Source of the DNA: Paenibacillus_S sp043945595
Lineage (GTDB): Bacteria > Bacillota > Bacilli > Paenibacillales > NBRC-103111
Length of the DNA: 64,000 nt
Assembly: GCF_043945595.1 (NCBI RefSeq)
Contig: NZ_JBIFNP010000001.1
Location: 310,001 to 374,000 of the forward strand
Reading direction: 5' to 3'
Below, one piece after another: positions 17,785 through 27,033 of the stretch. The first letter of the stretch is position 1. Every line of letters begins with the position of its first letter. Below the pieces are notes generated by a model. It worked only from the letters and a program-made list of their open reading frames with translations. It ran no database searches and was not told the DNA's origin. The position numbers and the translations under genes were made by a program.

Positions 17785-18816
17785 ATGTTTTCGTTAAAGT
17801 TTAATATTATTTTTTCGGCTAAGCGGGAGCTTATCTACTTCTTGCAATCCCGAACCAAGGGCATGTCGGCTCCAGTTCGAGCAATTGATGAAATTCAAGA
17901 GCAGAAGCACAATGATGGACTTGTGTGTCCGCATTGCCAAACCCATTCTGTCGTACGTTTTGGGAAGTATGCTGTAACAACACGTGCTGGCATTGTCAAA
18001 CGGCAGCGTTACCGTTGTAAATCCAGCATTCAAACGTTTAATGACCTCACAAACACCCCTCTTCAGCGTACGCGTAGACCACATCTTTGGGTTCGTTTCA
18101 TTGAATTCATGATTGAAGGTTATTCGCTAAGGAAATGTGCCGAAGAGTTGCTTGGTGAAGTTACACATGTCACCTTGTTTTACTGGCGGCACAAAATACT
18201 CGCCGCGCTGAAGCAAATACCAACTGAAGCATTCCAAGGTATCGTCGAAATGGACGAAACCTATTTCCTGTTCTCTGAAAAAGGCAAGCGGAATCTCGTT
18301 GAACGAAAGCCTCGAAAACGCGGCGGTAAATCCAAATATCGTGGAATAAGCAACGACCAGGTTTACGTCCTCGTAGCCCGTGACCGTCAGAAGATGACCT
18401 ACTCTGGCGTTCTTGGACGTGGGCGTATTAAGACAACGAAGTTGGATGAAGCGATTGGCGAACATCTATCCGATTCAAATGTTATTTGTACTGATTCGTG
18501 GAGAGCATTCAGCTCGTACGCAAATACGAAAGGCTTGGCTCATTACCGATTCAAATCTGATGGGAAATAACGTGTGAAAGGCGTATACCACATCCAAAAC
18601 GTAAACAGCTACCACAGCCGATTGAAGAAATGGATGGACCGTTTCAATGGTGTTGCAACTAAATATTTGCAACATTATTTGGCATGGTTTCGCTTTATAG
18701 ACAGCAAGGAATATGAAAACACCTCATCGAACAAGAAAAATATGTTAGTGTTATCATGTCTGTTTCCTGTAAAGGAGACAAACGTTCATCTCCGTCAATC
18801 ATCGTATTCTTGCTAA
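17785..18816 (+). mobile_element. IS1595-like insertion sequence, transposase with an in-frame stop
   Basis: The frame encodes an N-terminal zinc ribbon (LVCPHCQTHSVVRFGKY ... RYRC). It then carries an ISXO2-type catalytic domain: VEMDETYFLFSEKGKR, ICTDSWRAFSSYA and, after an in-frame TAA at 18568-18570, NVNSYHSRLKKWMDRFNG. The three acidic or Asn-type catalytic blocks are in the expected order. The same frame continues past the stop to 18816, so a single nonsense codon separates the last catalytic block. I could not define the terminal repeats. The transposase is inactive unless the stop is suppressed. Confidence 0.75.
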
Positions 18817-18845
18817 ATTAAAGGTCAAATACTTAGAAAGATGGT

Positions 18846-19385
18846 GTGAAAGTGCAATATTTTATTGGTATCGTTCCCCCTGATGAGTACAAAGAACAAA
18901 TCGCATTATTTCGTAATCGTTGGGATAGCAATCGGCTTAGGGAAGTTGTCGAGCCTCACATCACTGTGAAGGCTCAAGGTGGACTTACCGAAGATATGAT
19001 ATGGCTTGACAAAGTGCGAGAAGCTTGCTCATCCGTGCAAAGTTTCCAATTATCGCTTACAGAGCCAGCAACGTTCGGAACTGCGGTTGTATTTCTGGGC
19101 GTTCAATCGAAAGAGATATACGAATTGCACAAACTACTGGTAGAAACGGTATCACCCTCGCCTGAGCTTATCAAACGTTATTTCGAGTTGGATAACTATC
19201 ATTCTCATTTGACTTTAGGTCAGACTTACTGGGGTATGAAAGAATCGGAAATTACAGAAATGGAATCTGCATCGAGAAATGCATTAGCACCTTTTCCGAC
19301 CTTTAATGTAACTTACGTTCGGGTGTATAAAGAAATTGAACCTAACAAATACGTACCATTTGAAGATATCCAACTCGCTATTTAA
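18846..19385 (+). CDS. 2'-5' RNA ligase family protein (2H phosphoesterase)
   Basis: The 179-residue protein contains both HxT/S-type motifs of the 2H superfamily, VVEPHITVKAQGG near residue 40 and NYHSHLTLGQTYWG near residue 120. It starts with QYFIGIVPPDEYKEQI. Members hydrolyse or ligate 2'-5' or cyclic phosphates of RNA and small nucleotides. The start is a GTG at 18846. It lies right behind the IS1595-like element and ends in a terminator overlapping its stop. Confidence 0.85.
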   Translation: MKVQYFIGIVPPDEYKEQIALFRNRWDSNRLREVVEPHITVKAQGGLTEDMIWLDKVREACSSVQSFQLSLTEPATFGTAVVFLGVQSKEIYELHKLLVETVSPSPELIKRYFELDNYHSHLTLGQTYWGMKESEITEMESASRNALAPFPTFNVTYVRVYKEIEPNKYVPFEDIQLAI

Positions 19386-19408
19386 CCGCCTTATCGAAGG
19401 CGGTTATT
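19384..19408 (+). terminator. Rho-independent terminator
   Basis: AACCGCCTT (19384-19392) pairs with AAGGCGGTT (19397-19405) over an ATCG loop. It overlaps the stop of the RNA ligase-like gene. Confidence 0.75.
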
Positions 19409-19525
19409 ACTTGGTCAGTAATCAACAAATAGATTTAACATAGCCTTAGGAAAAAACAATTTCGGATTAACCCCTTGAGTTTGGACACAAGCTCACCCTT
19501 ACTCATCCAGGCTTAGTTTCTTAAG

Positions 19526-20404
19526 TTATACACGAACTTCTTTAATTGGGATCGGTTTAATCAGGTTCTGCTCATAGAATTGGTCTGGCGACATATCCCG
19601 GATGCTGGAATGGATTCGCCGCTCATTGTAGAATCGAATGAACTCGGTGACTGCTTCATAGGCTTCGCTGTAGGACTCAAAATCATATCGAGCTAAACAG
19701 TCGTCCTGCAGCAACCGGTGGAAAGACTCAATGTGTGCATTCATGTTCGGCGTTCTCGGTGGAATCCGTTCATGTTCTATTTCAAAGCCTTTACAAGCTG
19801 CTTCAAAAACATGTGAGACAAATTGAGGTCCATTGTCGGAACGAATGACAGGCTTTAATTCTGCCTCAAACAACTGACGTTTAAATAGGGCCGTTTGCAG
19901 GGTCCGTACCACATCGGTAGCTTCACAACGTAAGCCAATGTGGAAAGCGACCACTGAGCGGTCGTAGACGTCTAAGCAGGATTGAATAAAAAAGAAGCGA
20001 TCCTCACCTACAATGTAGCCATATTTAATATCGGTCTCAAAAAGTTGATTAGAGGCCGTAATGATCCGGTTTCGAGCAAGTTTCCTCGGGTATTTAGAGT
20101 GAATTTTTCGCTGTGGGCGCAGAATGTCCAGCACTTTGCATAATCGGTAGACTTTCTTTTTGTTAATCACAAGGCCGTATTCCCGGCGTAGCGCCACGGT
20201 TAGTTTCCGATAGCCATACGTATAGCCGTCCCCAGCTACCAGTTCCATTAACCATTCCTGAATCTGAGCATCCGCCACTTTGGTGCCGTCTTGCTGAATG
20301 GAATATCCGGGTGCTTGGCGCCCCTCACTTACTGTTTTCTCCACTACTTTACTGAACTTATGGTAGTAGTAGCTGGATCTCGGAATTTGGACCAAACGCA
20401 GCAC
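19526..20404 (-). CDS. IS3-family transposase OrfB (DDE integrase domain)
   Basis: The 292-residue frame contains the integrase core with TDIKYGYIVGEDRFF (first Asp), VIRSDNGPQFVSHVF (second Asp) and NAHIESFHRLLQDD (Glu). It also has the usual end EFIRFYNERRIHSSI. The coding region extends upstream in the minus-one frame through VEVADSYINQGYAVTL to a slippery site at 20476-20482. The full OrfAB transposase is therefore probably made by ribosomal frameshifting. Confidence 0.88.
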   Translation of the reverse strand: MLRLVQIPRSSYYYHKFSKVVEKTVSEGRQAPGYSIQQDGTKVADAQIQEWLMELVAGDGYTYGYRKLTVALRREYGLVINKKKVYRLCKVLDILRPQRKIHSKYPRKLARNRIITASNQLFETDIKYGYIVGEDRFFFIQSCLDVYDRSVVAFHIGLRCEATDVVRTLQTALFKRQLFEAELKPVIRSDNGPQFVSHVFEAACKGFEIEHERIPPRTPNMNAHIESFHRLLQDDCLARYDFESYSEAYEAVTEFIRFYNERRIHSSIRDMSPDQFYEQNLIKPIPIKEVRV

Positions 20405-20442
20405 AAGCGTTACGGCATATCCCTGGTTAATGTAGCTGTCCG

Positions 20443-20772
20443 CTACTTCAACTTTGTCAGCAAATGAGGGTTTTTCTTTTTTATTAAGCCACGAAGGATC
20501 GCAATCTCTAGGGCTTGTTCACCAAGCAACTTCTTTAATTGATCGTTTTCCTGAGCCAGCACTTTCGATTCCAATCCTGTAACGGCATCATGTGATGTCT
20601 CACCGTACTTGCCTTCTTCGAATTCTTTCACCCAACGGTGAAGCATATTGACCGCAATCTCATAGCGGCGCGCCACCGCGGATTTATTCCCGGTTTCTAT
20701 TGCTTCTTTGACAACCTGCTTCTTAAATTCTTTTGAATGTTTATTTCTTGTCATTTCATCAGCCCCTATCAC
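20443..20772 (-). CDS. IS3-family OrfA (helix-turn-helix and leucine zipper)
   Basis: The 109-residue protein has the N-terminal HTH (SKEFKKQVVKEAIETGNKSA ... MLHRWVKEFEEG) and a coiled coil (LAQENDQLKKLLGEQALEI). Near its end the heptamer A AAA AAG (complement of 20476-20482) is the classical IS3 minus-one slippery site. Reading on in that frame gives EKPSFADKVEVADSY, joining OrfB without a stop. Confidence 0.85.
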   Translation of the reverse strand: MIGADEMTRNKHSKEFKKQVVKEAIETGNKSAVARRYEIAVNMLHRWVKEFEEGKYGETSHDAVTGLESKVLAQENDQLKKLLGEQALEIAILRGLIKKKNPHLLTKLK

Positions 20773-21098
20773 TAATAGTGTAAACCATACACACTCTTAG
20801 TGTCCAAGTTCTCTAGGGGGCTAAACAGATTTCACTTGGATTAGTTAGGATTTAATTTACAATTTTTTAGCCAATTAAGAAGCAGGAACTAAAAAAATTT
20901 AAATCATATATAGGTGCGAGACAGAAACCTTATAGTTTACTTCGTTGAAAATTGATGAATTCCCTGCTCCTACCTTTTCGTAATAAAAAATATTTGAATA
21001 ATTTTTACATTAAGTCAGGTGAGGTTTAATCGGTTTTTATCCGGGAATTAGCTGACGATTCTACCTTCAATCTTAAAACTCATATATTTCCGACCATT

Positions 21099-21336
21099 TC
21101 ACAAAAAAATGTTTAATGCTGTATTAATATTATCGAGATCCAAATTGATTTGTTCGTTCATATCCCAAGCGTGGTACCATCCCTTTTCTACCATATAACT
21201 ATAAATTTGTTCATGCATATCAAGAAGCTTCCACCAAGTGACGAGTTAGAATCTCTTTAACTTCAGGCGTTCCTGATTCGGTAACTGCAAACGCATAATT
21301 TCTAATTCCACTTTTAGCTGCAATTAATTAATCTGG
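21099..21336 (-). pseudogene. CotF-like spore coat protein, C-terminal part (split by IS3)
   Basis: The fragment reads AAKSGIRNYAFAVTESGTPE, VKEILTRHL and, after one inserted T near 21227, LDMHEQIYSYMVEKGWYHAW and NEQINLDLDNINTALN. This is the conserved four-helix CotF/coat family pattern. The N-terminal part lies at 22548-22625 on the other side of the IS3 element. The gene is therefore disrupted by insertion and has also acquired a frameshift. Confidence 0.75.
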
Positions 21337-21414
21337 ATCGTCTACACTTAGTTGGACAATAAAAATAAGGGCTTGTAGAATATACTTATCATCATGAAGG
21401 AGCGGAACGCTACA

Positions 21415-21699
21415 ATGCCCAAACAAGAACGACGTACCTTTACTCCAGCTTTCAAAAAACAACTGGTGGAACTCTATAAAAATGGGAAATCCAGAGCAGC
21501 GATTGTGGAGGAGTACAATCTCACAGCCTCAGCTTTAGACCGCTGGATCAAACAAGACCAGACAACGGGTTCCTTCAAGGAGAAGGACAATCGCTCGTCA
21601 GAAGAGAACGAGCTGATCGCATTACGAAAAGAGAATCAACGTTTGAAAATGGAGGTGGATATTCTAAAGCAAGCAGCGCTGATCATGGGACGAAAGTAG
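21415..21699 (+). CDS. IS3-family OrfA
   Basis: The 94-residue frame begins PKQERRTFTPAFKKQLVELY with a helix-turn-helix (SRAAIVEEYNLTASALDRWI) and ends in a coiled coil (ELIALRKENQRLKMEVDILK). An in-frame upstream start at 21394 is possible, but the ATG at 21415 matches the family. The stop overlaps the minus-one frame that leads into OrfB. Confidence 0.85.
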   Translation: MPKQERRTFTPAFKKQLVELYKNGKSRAAIVEEYNLTASALDRWIKQDQTTGSFKEKDNRSSEENELIALRKENQRLKMEVDILKQAALIMGRK

Positions 21700-21740
21700 C
21701 TATCATCCAGAGCAACCGTGATAAATACTCGGTATCAGCA

Positions 21741-22535
21741 ATGTGCGACGTCCTGCAAATCGCAAGAAGTACGTTTTACTATGATGCGAAGGAACTAACG
21801 AACGAAGACGATGTAACCGAAGCGATTATAGAAATATTCCATAGCAACCGAAAAGCTTATGGTACACGAAAGATCAAGGTCAAGCTCGAGGAACGCGGGA
21901 TCGTCGTTTCCAGGCGTAGAATTGGTCGGATTATGAAAGAGCAAGGGCTAGTCTCTACCTACACAGTGGCGCAATATAAGCCTCATAAAACCACGCCTAA
22001 TGAAGCAACGACAAGGAATGTTCTGGACCGTGAGTTCGAGCAAGAAGAAGCAAAGCGCTTCGTTGTCAGCGATCTAACTTATGTGAAGGTTCAGAACCAG
22101 TGGCATTACATCTGCGTGCTGCTGGACTTATTTAATCGAGAAATCATTGGTCACAGTGCAGGTCCGAATAAAGACGCTGCTCTGATTTCCCGCGCCTTTG
22201 CGAGCGTTCAGGGCGATTTACGTCAGATTCAGTGGTTTCATACGGACCGAGGCAGTGAGTTTAAAAATCACAAGATAGACGAGCTTCTGGGGACGTTTGA
22301 AATCGGTCGATCTCTAAGTGCGAAAGGCTGTCCATACGACAATGCCGTAGCCGAGGCCACCTACAAAATCATGAAAACAGAGTTCGTGAACCAGATGAAC
22401 TTCCAGAGCCTTCATCATTTGGAACTAGAATTATCCGATTATGTGAATTGGTTCAACAAGCATCGCATTCATGGAACATTAGGCTATATGACGCCTGTTC
22501 AGTACCGTCAAGAAGCCCTTAAAAAAGCTGTTTGA
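21741..22535 (+). CDS. IS3-family transposase OrfB
   Basis: The 264-residue frame has the HTH_21-type AYGTRKIKVKLEERGIVVS block and the DDE core. SDLTYVKVQNQWHYICVLLD, QWFHTDRGSEFKNHKI and CPYDNAVAEATYKIMKTEF supply the catalytic residues, and WFNKHRIHGTLGYMTP ends it. Upstream the frame is open back to VAIIQSNRDKYSVSAM at about 21697, so an OrfAB fusion by frameshifting is likely. All catalytic residues are present. Confidence 0.88.
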   Translation: MCDVLQIARSTFYYDAKELTNEDDVTEAIIEIFHSNRKAYGTRKIKVKLEERGIVVSRRRIGRIMKEQGLVSTYTVAQYKPHKTTPNEATTRNVLDREFEQEEAKRFVVSDLTYVKVQNQWHYICVLLDLFNREIIGHSAGPNKDAALISRAFASVQGDLRQIQWFHTDRGSEFKNHKIDELLGTFEIGRSLSAKGCPYDNAVAEATYKIMKTEFVNQMNFQSLHHLELELSDYVNWFNKHRIHGTLGYMTPVQYRQEALKKAV

Positions 22536-22547
22536 TTTACTGTTGAC

Positions 22548-22625
22548 AATCCAATCCATTGCAACCATTTGATCAGATAGTCCATCCATTCCAATTAACG
22601 TTTCATTGATTGGATTCATATTCAT
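22548..22625 (-). pseudogene. CotF-like spore coat protein, N-terminal part (split by IS3)
   Basis: From the ATG at 22625, preceded by TAGGAG, the frame reads MNMNPINETLIGMDGLSDQ and continues MVAMDWI before the IS3 boundary. This matches the start of CotF-like coat proteins, whose next segment (AAKSGIRNYAF) is found at about 21330 beyond the element. Confidence 0.7.
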
Positions 22626-22771
22626 TCATCTCCTAATTATTGCTTTGCATTGGATAAGTTAGAAGCTAATTTTCATACAAGAGGTTTTAGCTGCATCTGG
22701 AGTAAATCTTCCAATACCTCTGTTGACATACACATTCAATCCCCTCTCTCTTTGTCTATCCTCTAAAATTT

Positions 22772-23671
22772 CTATATAATGTCCAAAGGCATTTTTCTAG
22801 TCGGTTGCGGAAATACCTCATCAAGTCTATTTAAATCCTCTTTTGTTAATTCAATTATAGTAGCTTTCGCATTTGCTAGTACATGTTCTTCTTGAACAGC
22901 TTTTGGAATAGCTAGACAATAGTTAGAACGGATTGTCCAAGCGAGAGCGATTTGTAAGGGTTGTACAGCGTATTTTTCTGCAATCTCTTTAATGGTTGGA
23001 TCCGTTAACAATTGTCTTCTTAATGAACCTCCTTGAGCTAGCGGACTATATGCCATAATAGGCATGTGATGTTCTCGCTGCCATGGTAAGAGATCATAAT
23101 CTATACCCCTTGAACCAAGATGATATAACACTTGATTAGTCATACAATTTTTTCCGTTAGTGGTGTTCCATAACTCTTTCATATCATCGGTATCAAAGTT
23201 GGAGACTCCCCACCTTACTATTTTTTCTTCCTTGCGTAGCTTCTCCATTCCTTCAATGGTTTCTGCTAATGGCACACGTCCTCGCCAGTGTAAAAGGTAC
23301 AAATCAAGATGATCGGTTCCCAGCCTTTTTAGACTGTTTTCACACGCTTTGGCAATCATATCTAATCCTGCATGATGAGGATACACCTTTGATACTAAAA
23401 AGACGTCATCTCTACGTCCTTTAATTGCTTCACCTACTAAGCGTTCAGAATCGCCATCACCATACATTTCCGCCGTATCTATTAGTTTCATGCCTAATTC
23501 TATTCCGAGTTGTAAAGCTTTGATTTCCCTTTCTCTCGTTTGAGGATTTTCTCCCATGTACCAAGTTCCTTGTCCTATTCTTGGTAGAGAAGTTCCATCA
23601 GGCAATGTAACTACACGACTTTCAAGGGGATTTTTTATTTTTGTTAATTTATTATCGTCCTGTACACTCAT
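22772..23671 (-). CDS. Aldo/keto reductase
   Basis: The 299-residue TIM-barrel protein has LPRIGQGTWYMGENP and the catalytic tetrad: Asp and Tyr in LIDTAEMYGDG, Lys in VFLVSKVYPHH and His in LYLLHWRGRV. SPLAQGG and IPKAVQEEHVLAN near the end provide NADPH contacts. It resembles the YeaE-like branch that reduces methylglyoxal and other aldehydes. AAGGAAGTG precedes the ATG. It is AT-rich and intact, lying between IS elements and decayed oxidoreductase genes. Confidence 0.9.
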   Translation of the reverse strand: MSVQDDNKLTKIKNPLESRVVTLPDGTSLPRIGQGTWYMGENPQTREREIKALQLGIELGMKLIDTAEMYGDGDSERLVGEAIKGRRDDVFLVSKVYPHHAGLDMIAKACENSLKRLGTDHLDLYLLHWRGRVPLAETIEGMEKLRKEEKIVRWGVSNFDTDDMKELWNTTNGKNCMTNQVLYHLGSRGIDYDLLPWQREHHMPIMAYSPLAQGGSLRRQLLTDPTIKEIAEKYAVQPLQIALAWTIRSNYCLAIPKAVQEEHVLANAKATIIELTKEDLNRLDEVFPQPTRKMPLDII

Positions 23672-23831
23672 TAAAAATCAACACTTCCTTTTGTATCTTT
23701 TTATGTACCTAATGAACAAAAAAGACAGCAATACTCTTTTGCAGTATTTCCACCAGTAAATCACACAATTCTTACCTTATTTCTATTTTAGTTAGTAGGG
23801 GGGTAAGCTTCGGTTCAACATCCATTTAGGC

Positions 23832-24556
23832 CATTATACTAAGTGAGCTCCACCATCAATAAGAACAGCCGTCCCAGTAGTAAAACCATTTTTAGCAAGG
23901 TATACATAAGTTTCAGCTATGTGTTTCCGGCTTTGCAATCCGTCCAGCAGGGAGCTGTTGTGCAATGCCGTTGAACAGTGCTTGCCTCTGATCATCTGAC
24001 ATTCCAGCATAGATTGGAGTGTCTACAATTCCAGGTGAAACCACGTTTGCCCTAATAGGGGCTAGGTCTACGGAAAGTCCTCGAACCAATCCTTCAATGG
24101 CTGAATTGATTGCTGCTAACGTAGTAGCACCTTGAGGAGGACGAACGCCATATACACCAGAGGTTAAGGTGATTGAGCTCTCATTTCTTAAATATGGAAG
24201 TGCTGAACGGACAGTAATATATTGCCCCCAGAACTTACTATCAAACGCCTCTTTAGCACTTGCCACAGGCAGTTCGCTAAAGTGCCCCATTGCGCCTTCA
24301 CCTGCTGCCACAAGGTGGTCAAATTTTCCAACCTTACTGAAAAATTCTGCTACTTTTTCTTCGCTTCGAAAATCGATTTCAATTGCTTCTACACTGTCAC
24401 CAAGAACTTGTTTTGCTTTTGCTTCATTTAATTTGAAAACAGAACGGCTGGCAATAATCACTTGAGCAGATTGATCTAGAAACGCTTTAGCAGTTGCTAA
24501 ACCAATACCAGAAGTACCCCCTATAAAACAACTACTCGCTTACCATTTAATGACAT
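23832..24556 (-). pseudogene. Short-chain dehydrogenase, two frameshifts
   Basis: The frame starts MSLNGKRVVVL and meets a TAG after about 11 codons. One base shift away it continues GGTSGIGLATAKAFL, the Rossmann motif. The main part gives IIASRSVFKLNEAKAKQVLG, HLVAAGEGAMGHFSELP and VVSPGIVDTPIYAGMSDDQR. A second shift near 23925 leads to AETYVYLAKNGFTTGTAVLI and DGGAHLV. The expected YxxxK is not seen as such: around the site the sequence is ATTLAAINSAIEG, where Tyr and Lys are replaced. It is a decayed gene. Confidence 0.75.
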
Positions 24557-24632
24557 AGTAAAACTTAAAACCTTTTTTGTATTGATCATTCATTGTGAAA
24601 TTTATTTCTAAAACGATACTATTCAGTATCTA

Positions 24633-25125
24633 TTATTCAGCTAATAATTTTAAGGATTCACGATTAAAGGCAGGAATGTCATCCGGAAAACGGCTTGTTA
24701 CAATATTATTGCTTACCACAACTTCTTCATCATTGTAGTTAGCATCTGCATTTTTGAGATCGTTCCTTATTGATTTGAAACCTGTTATGTCGACGCCTTT
24801 TAATAGGTCTGTATCAATTAATACTTGTGGGCCATGGCAAATGGCAAAAACAGGTTTACCTTCTTGTAAACCAAAACGTTCATCTTCACGTAATAAATCA
24901 GGAGAGAAGCCGCCAGGGATTAGTAAAGGATCAAAGTCTTGAGGATTAACTTCCCCAATTCCTTTATCTATTTTTACTGTTTGACCTTTTTTACCAGTAA
25001 TATCGTTTCCAGCCTGTATCGATTGTGATCAATTGATGACCAGCATCTTTAAATGCTTGTGCTGGTTCTGTGAATTCTACATTTTCAAATAAGTCTGTTA
25101 TTAGTGTAGCGATTTTTTTGCTCAT
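24633..25125 (-). pseudogene. DJ-1/PfpI general stress protein (YfkM-like), frameshifted
   Basis: The ATG at 25125 opens SKKIATLITDLFENVEFTEP. Near 25010 the frame shifts to AGNDITGKKGQTVKIDKGIG, DFDPLLIPGGFSPDLLRED and VFAICHGPQVLIDTDLLKG with the nucleophile Cys. It ends FPDDIPAFNRESLKLLAE. About ten residues before KPVFAICHGP appear deleted compared with the family. It was probably a thiol-stress protein. One frameshift and one deletion mark it as a pseudogene. Confidence 0.75.
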
Positions 25126-25270
25126 AATGATAAGCCCCTTAAATTTGTAAAAGCATGGTTGGTATTATTCTCATTTAACACAATAAATACAAGTAATCTA
25201 CCGTGTTTAGTATATGTTACTGCTAGATATATGGGAGTATAAAAACAAATAGTATCGCTCTGTCACATGT

Positions 25271-25474
25271 TTAATGATGGTGATGTATGTTGGAAGAATT
25301 CGTAATGTCAAATCCTGCTTGCGGCACATAGAAATACTTGATCCAAACCCCATCTAAAAACGGTTCCCTTTTATTAAGTAAAACATCAATGCCTTTGTCT
25401 GTTTTCACAATCTCATCATGGTCCGTGGGCGTATCAAGTTTTACATCATAATGGGCATGGTCCCCATGGTCCAA
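25271..25474 (-). CDS. Small His-rich protein, possibly a HesB/IscA-like fragment
   Basis: The 67-residue frame reads MDHGDHAHYDVKLDTPTDHD, EIVKTDKGIDVLL and EPFLDGVWIKYFY, and ends in NIHHHH. The middle resembles the second half of iron-sulphur-biosynthesis-type HesB/YqkB proteins, which fold from this kind of strand pattern. The upstream frame stays open to AICISNRITL but has no cysteine pair or start, so it may be a 5'-truncated remnant. Identification is weak. Confidence 0.35.
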   Translation of the reverse strand: MDHGDHAHYDVKLDTPTDHDEIVKTDKGIDVLLNKREPFLDGVWIKYFYVPQAGFDITNSSNIHHHH

Positions 25475-25575
25475 CGTTATGCGGTTTGAAATACAAATTG
25501 CCGTTCGTATGATTTTTTGATTATAGAGAAAGATAAAATCACAAGATTATGATTTCTTTAATAATGGAGAAAACT

Positions 25576-27033
25576 ATGGTTGAAAAATACGACCCTCAAA
25601 TGAAAAATCATCAAAGGTCCACATGGCTTGATGAATTAAAGCAGAATTTAAACCATATGGATGATGCCGAAGTCGTTGAGCACAGAATGGGTACCAGTGC
25701 TTCAGTCCATCTTTTATACATAAAAACGTTAATCGATCAAGAGCGATTAAACGAGGCGATTATTGAGCCACTTCATCGATGTGCCGGCAATTCGCTTTCT
25801 TCAAGCATAACCAATGCCAAAGTGTCGGAAATTTTATCGATCGAAGATGCTCAACAAAAAATAATGCAAGGATTTATTCTTCTATACGATTCAGTCAACG
25901 ATCAATGGTTAGGCGTCCAGCTGGAAAATCCTTTGGGTCGGGCAATTCAATCTTCCCAAACGGAAACTGTTATATTTGGAGCGAAAGACAGCTTCACCGA
26001 ACAAATCGATATAAACATTACAATGTTGCGCAGGCGTTTGCCTATAACGACATTAAAAACGGAAAGCTTCACTGTCGGTTCACTGAGTAAAACGAAAGTT
26101 GTGTTACTGTACATAGACGGATTAATTAATCCGGAATTTGTTTCCCTTGCAAGACAGAAAATTGAAAGTGTGGATTTCGATCAATTTTTAGACTCCTCTC
26201 AGCTTGCAGCTTTTATGGAAGATCATCATCATACGGTCTTTCCGCAGTTACTACAAACGGATCGGCCGGATGCCTGCGCCTACGCCTTAGGTGAGGGAAA
26301 GCTGACGCTATTGGTCTCCAATTCACCATTTGCCTTAATTGGTCCCATTACTTTTTTTCATCTATTCCAATCTCCGGAAGACTACTTCCTTCGTTGGCCG
26401 GTAGCCAGTTTTTTACGTTTAATCCGGTACGGAAGTTTTATTGTTTCTTTGACGATGATTCCTTTTTATGTTGCGTTAACGACATTTCATTACCAAATGG
26501 TTCCGCTGCCTATTCTTTTCGTATTATTGGAATCGAGAAGCAAATTGCCCTTTACTCCGTTTACGGAAGGATTTTTCATGATCGTAACGCTGGAAATCAT
26601 CAAAGAAGCAAGTTTGCGAATGCCGACCAAAACCAGTCAAACGTTAGGGGTTATCGGTGGTATCGTCATTGGGCAAGCGGCTGTAGAAGCAGGCTTTGCA
26701 AGTAAAGTATTGATTGTTTTGATGGGAATATCCGCTATTGCTTTCTTTTTAGTTCCCAATTATCAAATGACAAAATCCATGGTGCTGATGCAAGTGCTTC
26801 TTCTTATCCTTGCCTCGTTTCTTGGGTTGCCGGGAATCATGATCGGGCTGATCGGGATTCTTGCTCATCTACATGGATTAACGTCATTAGGTCAACCTTT
26901 TTTAGCGCCGATTGCTCCTTTTTATGGGAAGGATTGGATCGACCTCTTTATCCGCGGCCCATTAATTTGGATGAAAACGCGTCCGGGTTATCTAAAACCA
27001 CTACGGAAATGGCGACAGGAGATGAAGAAATGA
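25576..27033 (+). CDS. Spore germination protein, GerA/GerKA family (A subunit)
   Basis: The 485-residue protein has a soluble N-terminal domain (about residues 25-270) with VHLLYIKTLIDQERLNEAII and TKVVLLYIDGLINPEFV. Four or five membrane segments follow, with LPFTPFTEGFFMIVTLEIIK and GVIGGIVIGQAAVEAGFAS, all hallmarks of GerA A subunits. In the spore inner membrane the A, B and C subunits form a germinant-gated ion channel. The ATG at 25576 has GGAG seven bases upstream. An in-frame ATG at 25549 lacks one. It is the first gene of a three-gene operon and intact. Confidence 0.93.
   Translation: MVEKYDPQMKNHQRSTWLDELKQNLNHMDDAEVVEHRMGTSASVHLLYIKTLIDQERLNEAIIEPLHRCAGNSLSSSITNAKVSEILSIEDAQQKIMQGFILLYDSVNDQWLGVQLENPLGRAIQSSQTETVIFGAKDSFTEQIDINITMLRRRLPITTLKTESFTVGSLSKTKVVLLYIDGLINPEFVSLARQKIESVDFDQFLDSSQLAAFMEDHHHTVFPQLLQTDRPDACAYALGEGKLTLLVSNSPFALIGPITFFHLFQSPEDYFLRWPVASFLRLIRYGSFIVSLTMIPFYVALTTFHYQMVPLPILFVLLESRSKLPFTPFTEGFFMIVTLEIIKEASLRMPTKTSQTLGVIGGIVIGQAAVEAGFASKVLIVLMGISAIAFFLVPNYQMTKSMVLMQVLLLILASFLGLPGIMIGLIGILAHLHGLTSLGQPFLAPIAPFYGKDWIDLFIRGPLIWMKTRPGYLKPLRKWRQEMKK

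Larger units (their letters stand above)
19471..20820 (-). mobile_element. IS3-family insertion sequence, copy A
   Basis: Two overlapping minus-strand frames encode OrfA and OrfB. They are flanked by imperfect inverted repeats: CCCCTTGAGTTTGGACAC at 19471-19488, and on the other end its counterpart CCCCCTAGAGAACTTGGACAC read inward from 20820. I see no clear direct target repeat. The element looks complete and potentially active. Confidence 0.85.
21340..22547 (+). mobile_element. IS3-family insertion sequence, copy B, inserted in a cotF-like gene
   Basis: The element carries its own OrfA and OrfB, distinct in sequence from copy A. Possible terminal repeats are GTCTACACTTAGTTGGAC near 21340 and its inverted counterpart GTCAACAGTAAATC ending near 22547. 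It separates two parts of a CotF-like gene, so the insertion boundaries are known to within about ten bases. Confidence 0.8.
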
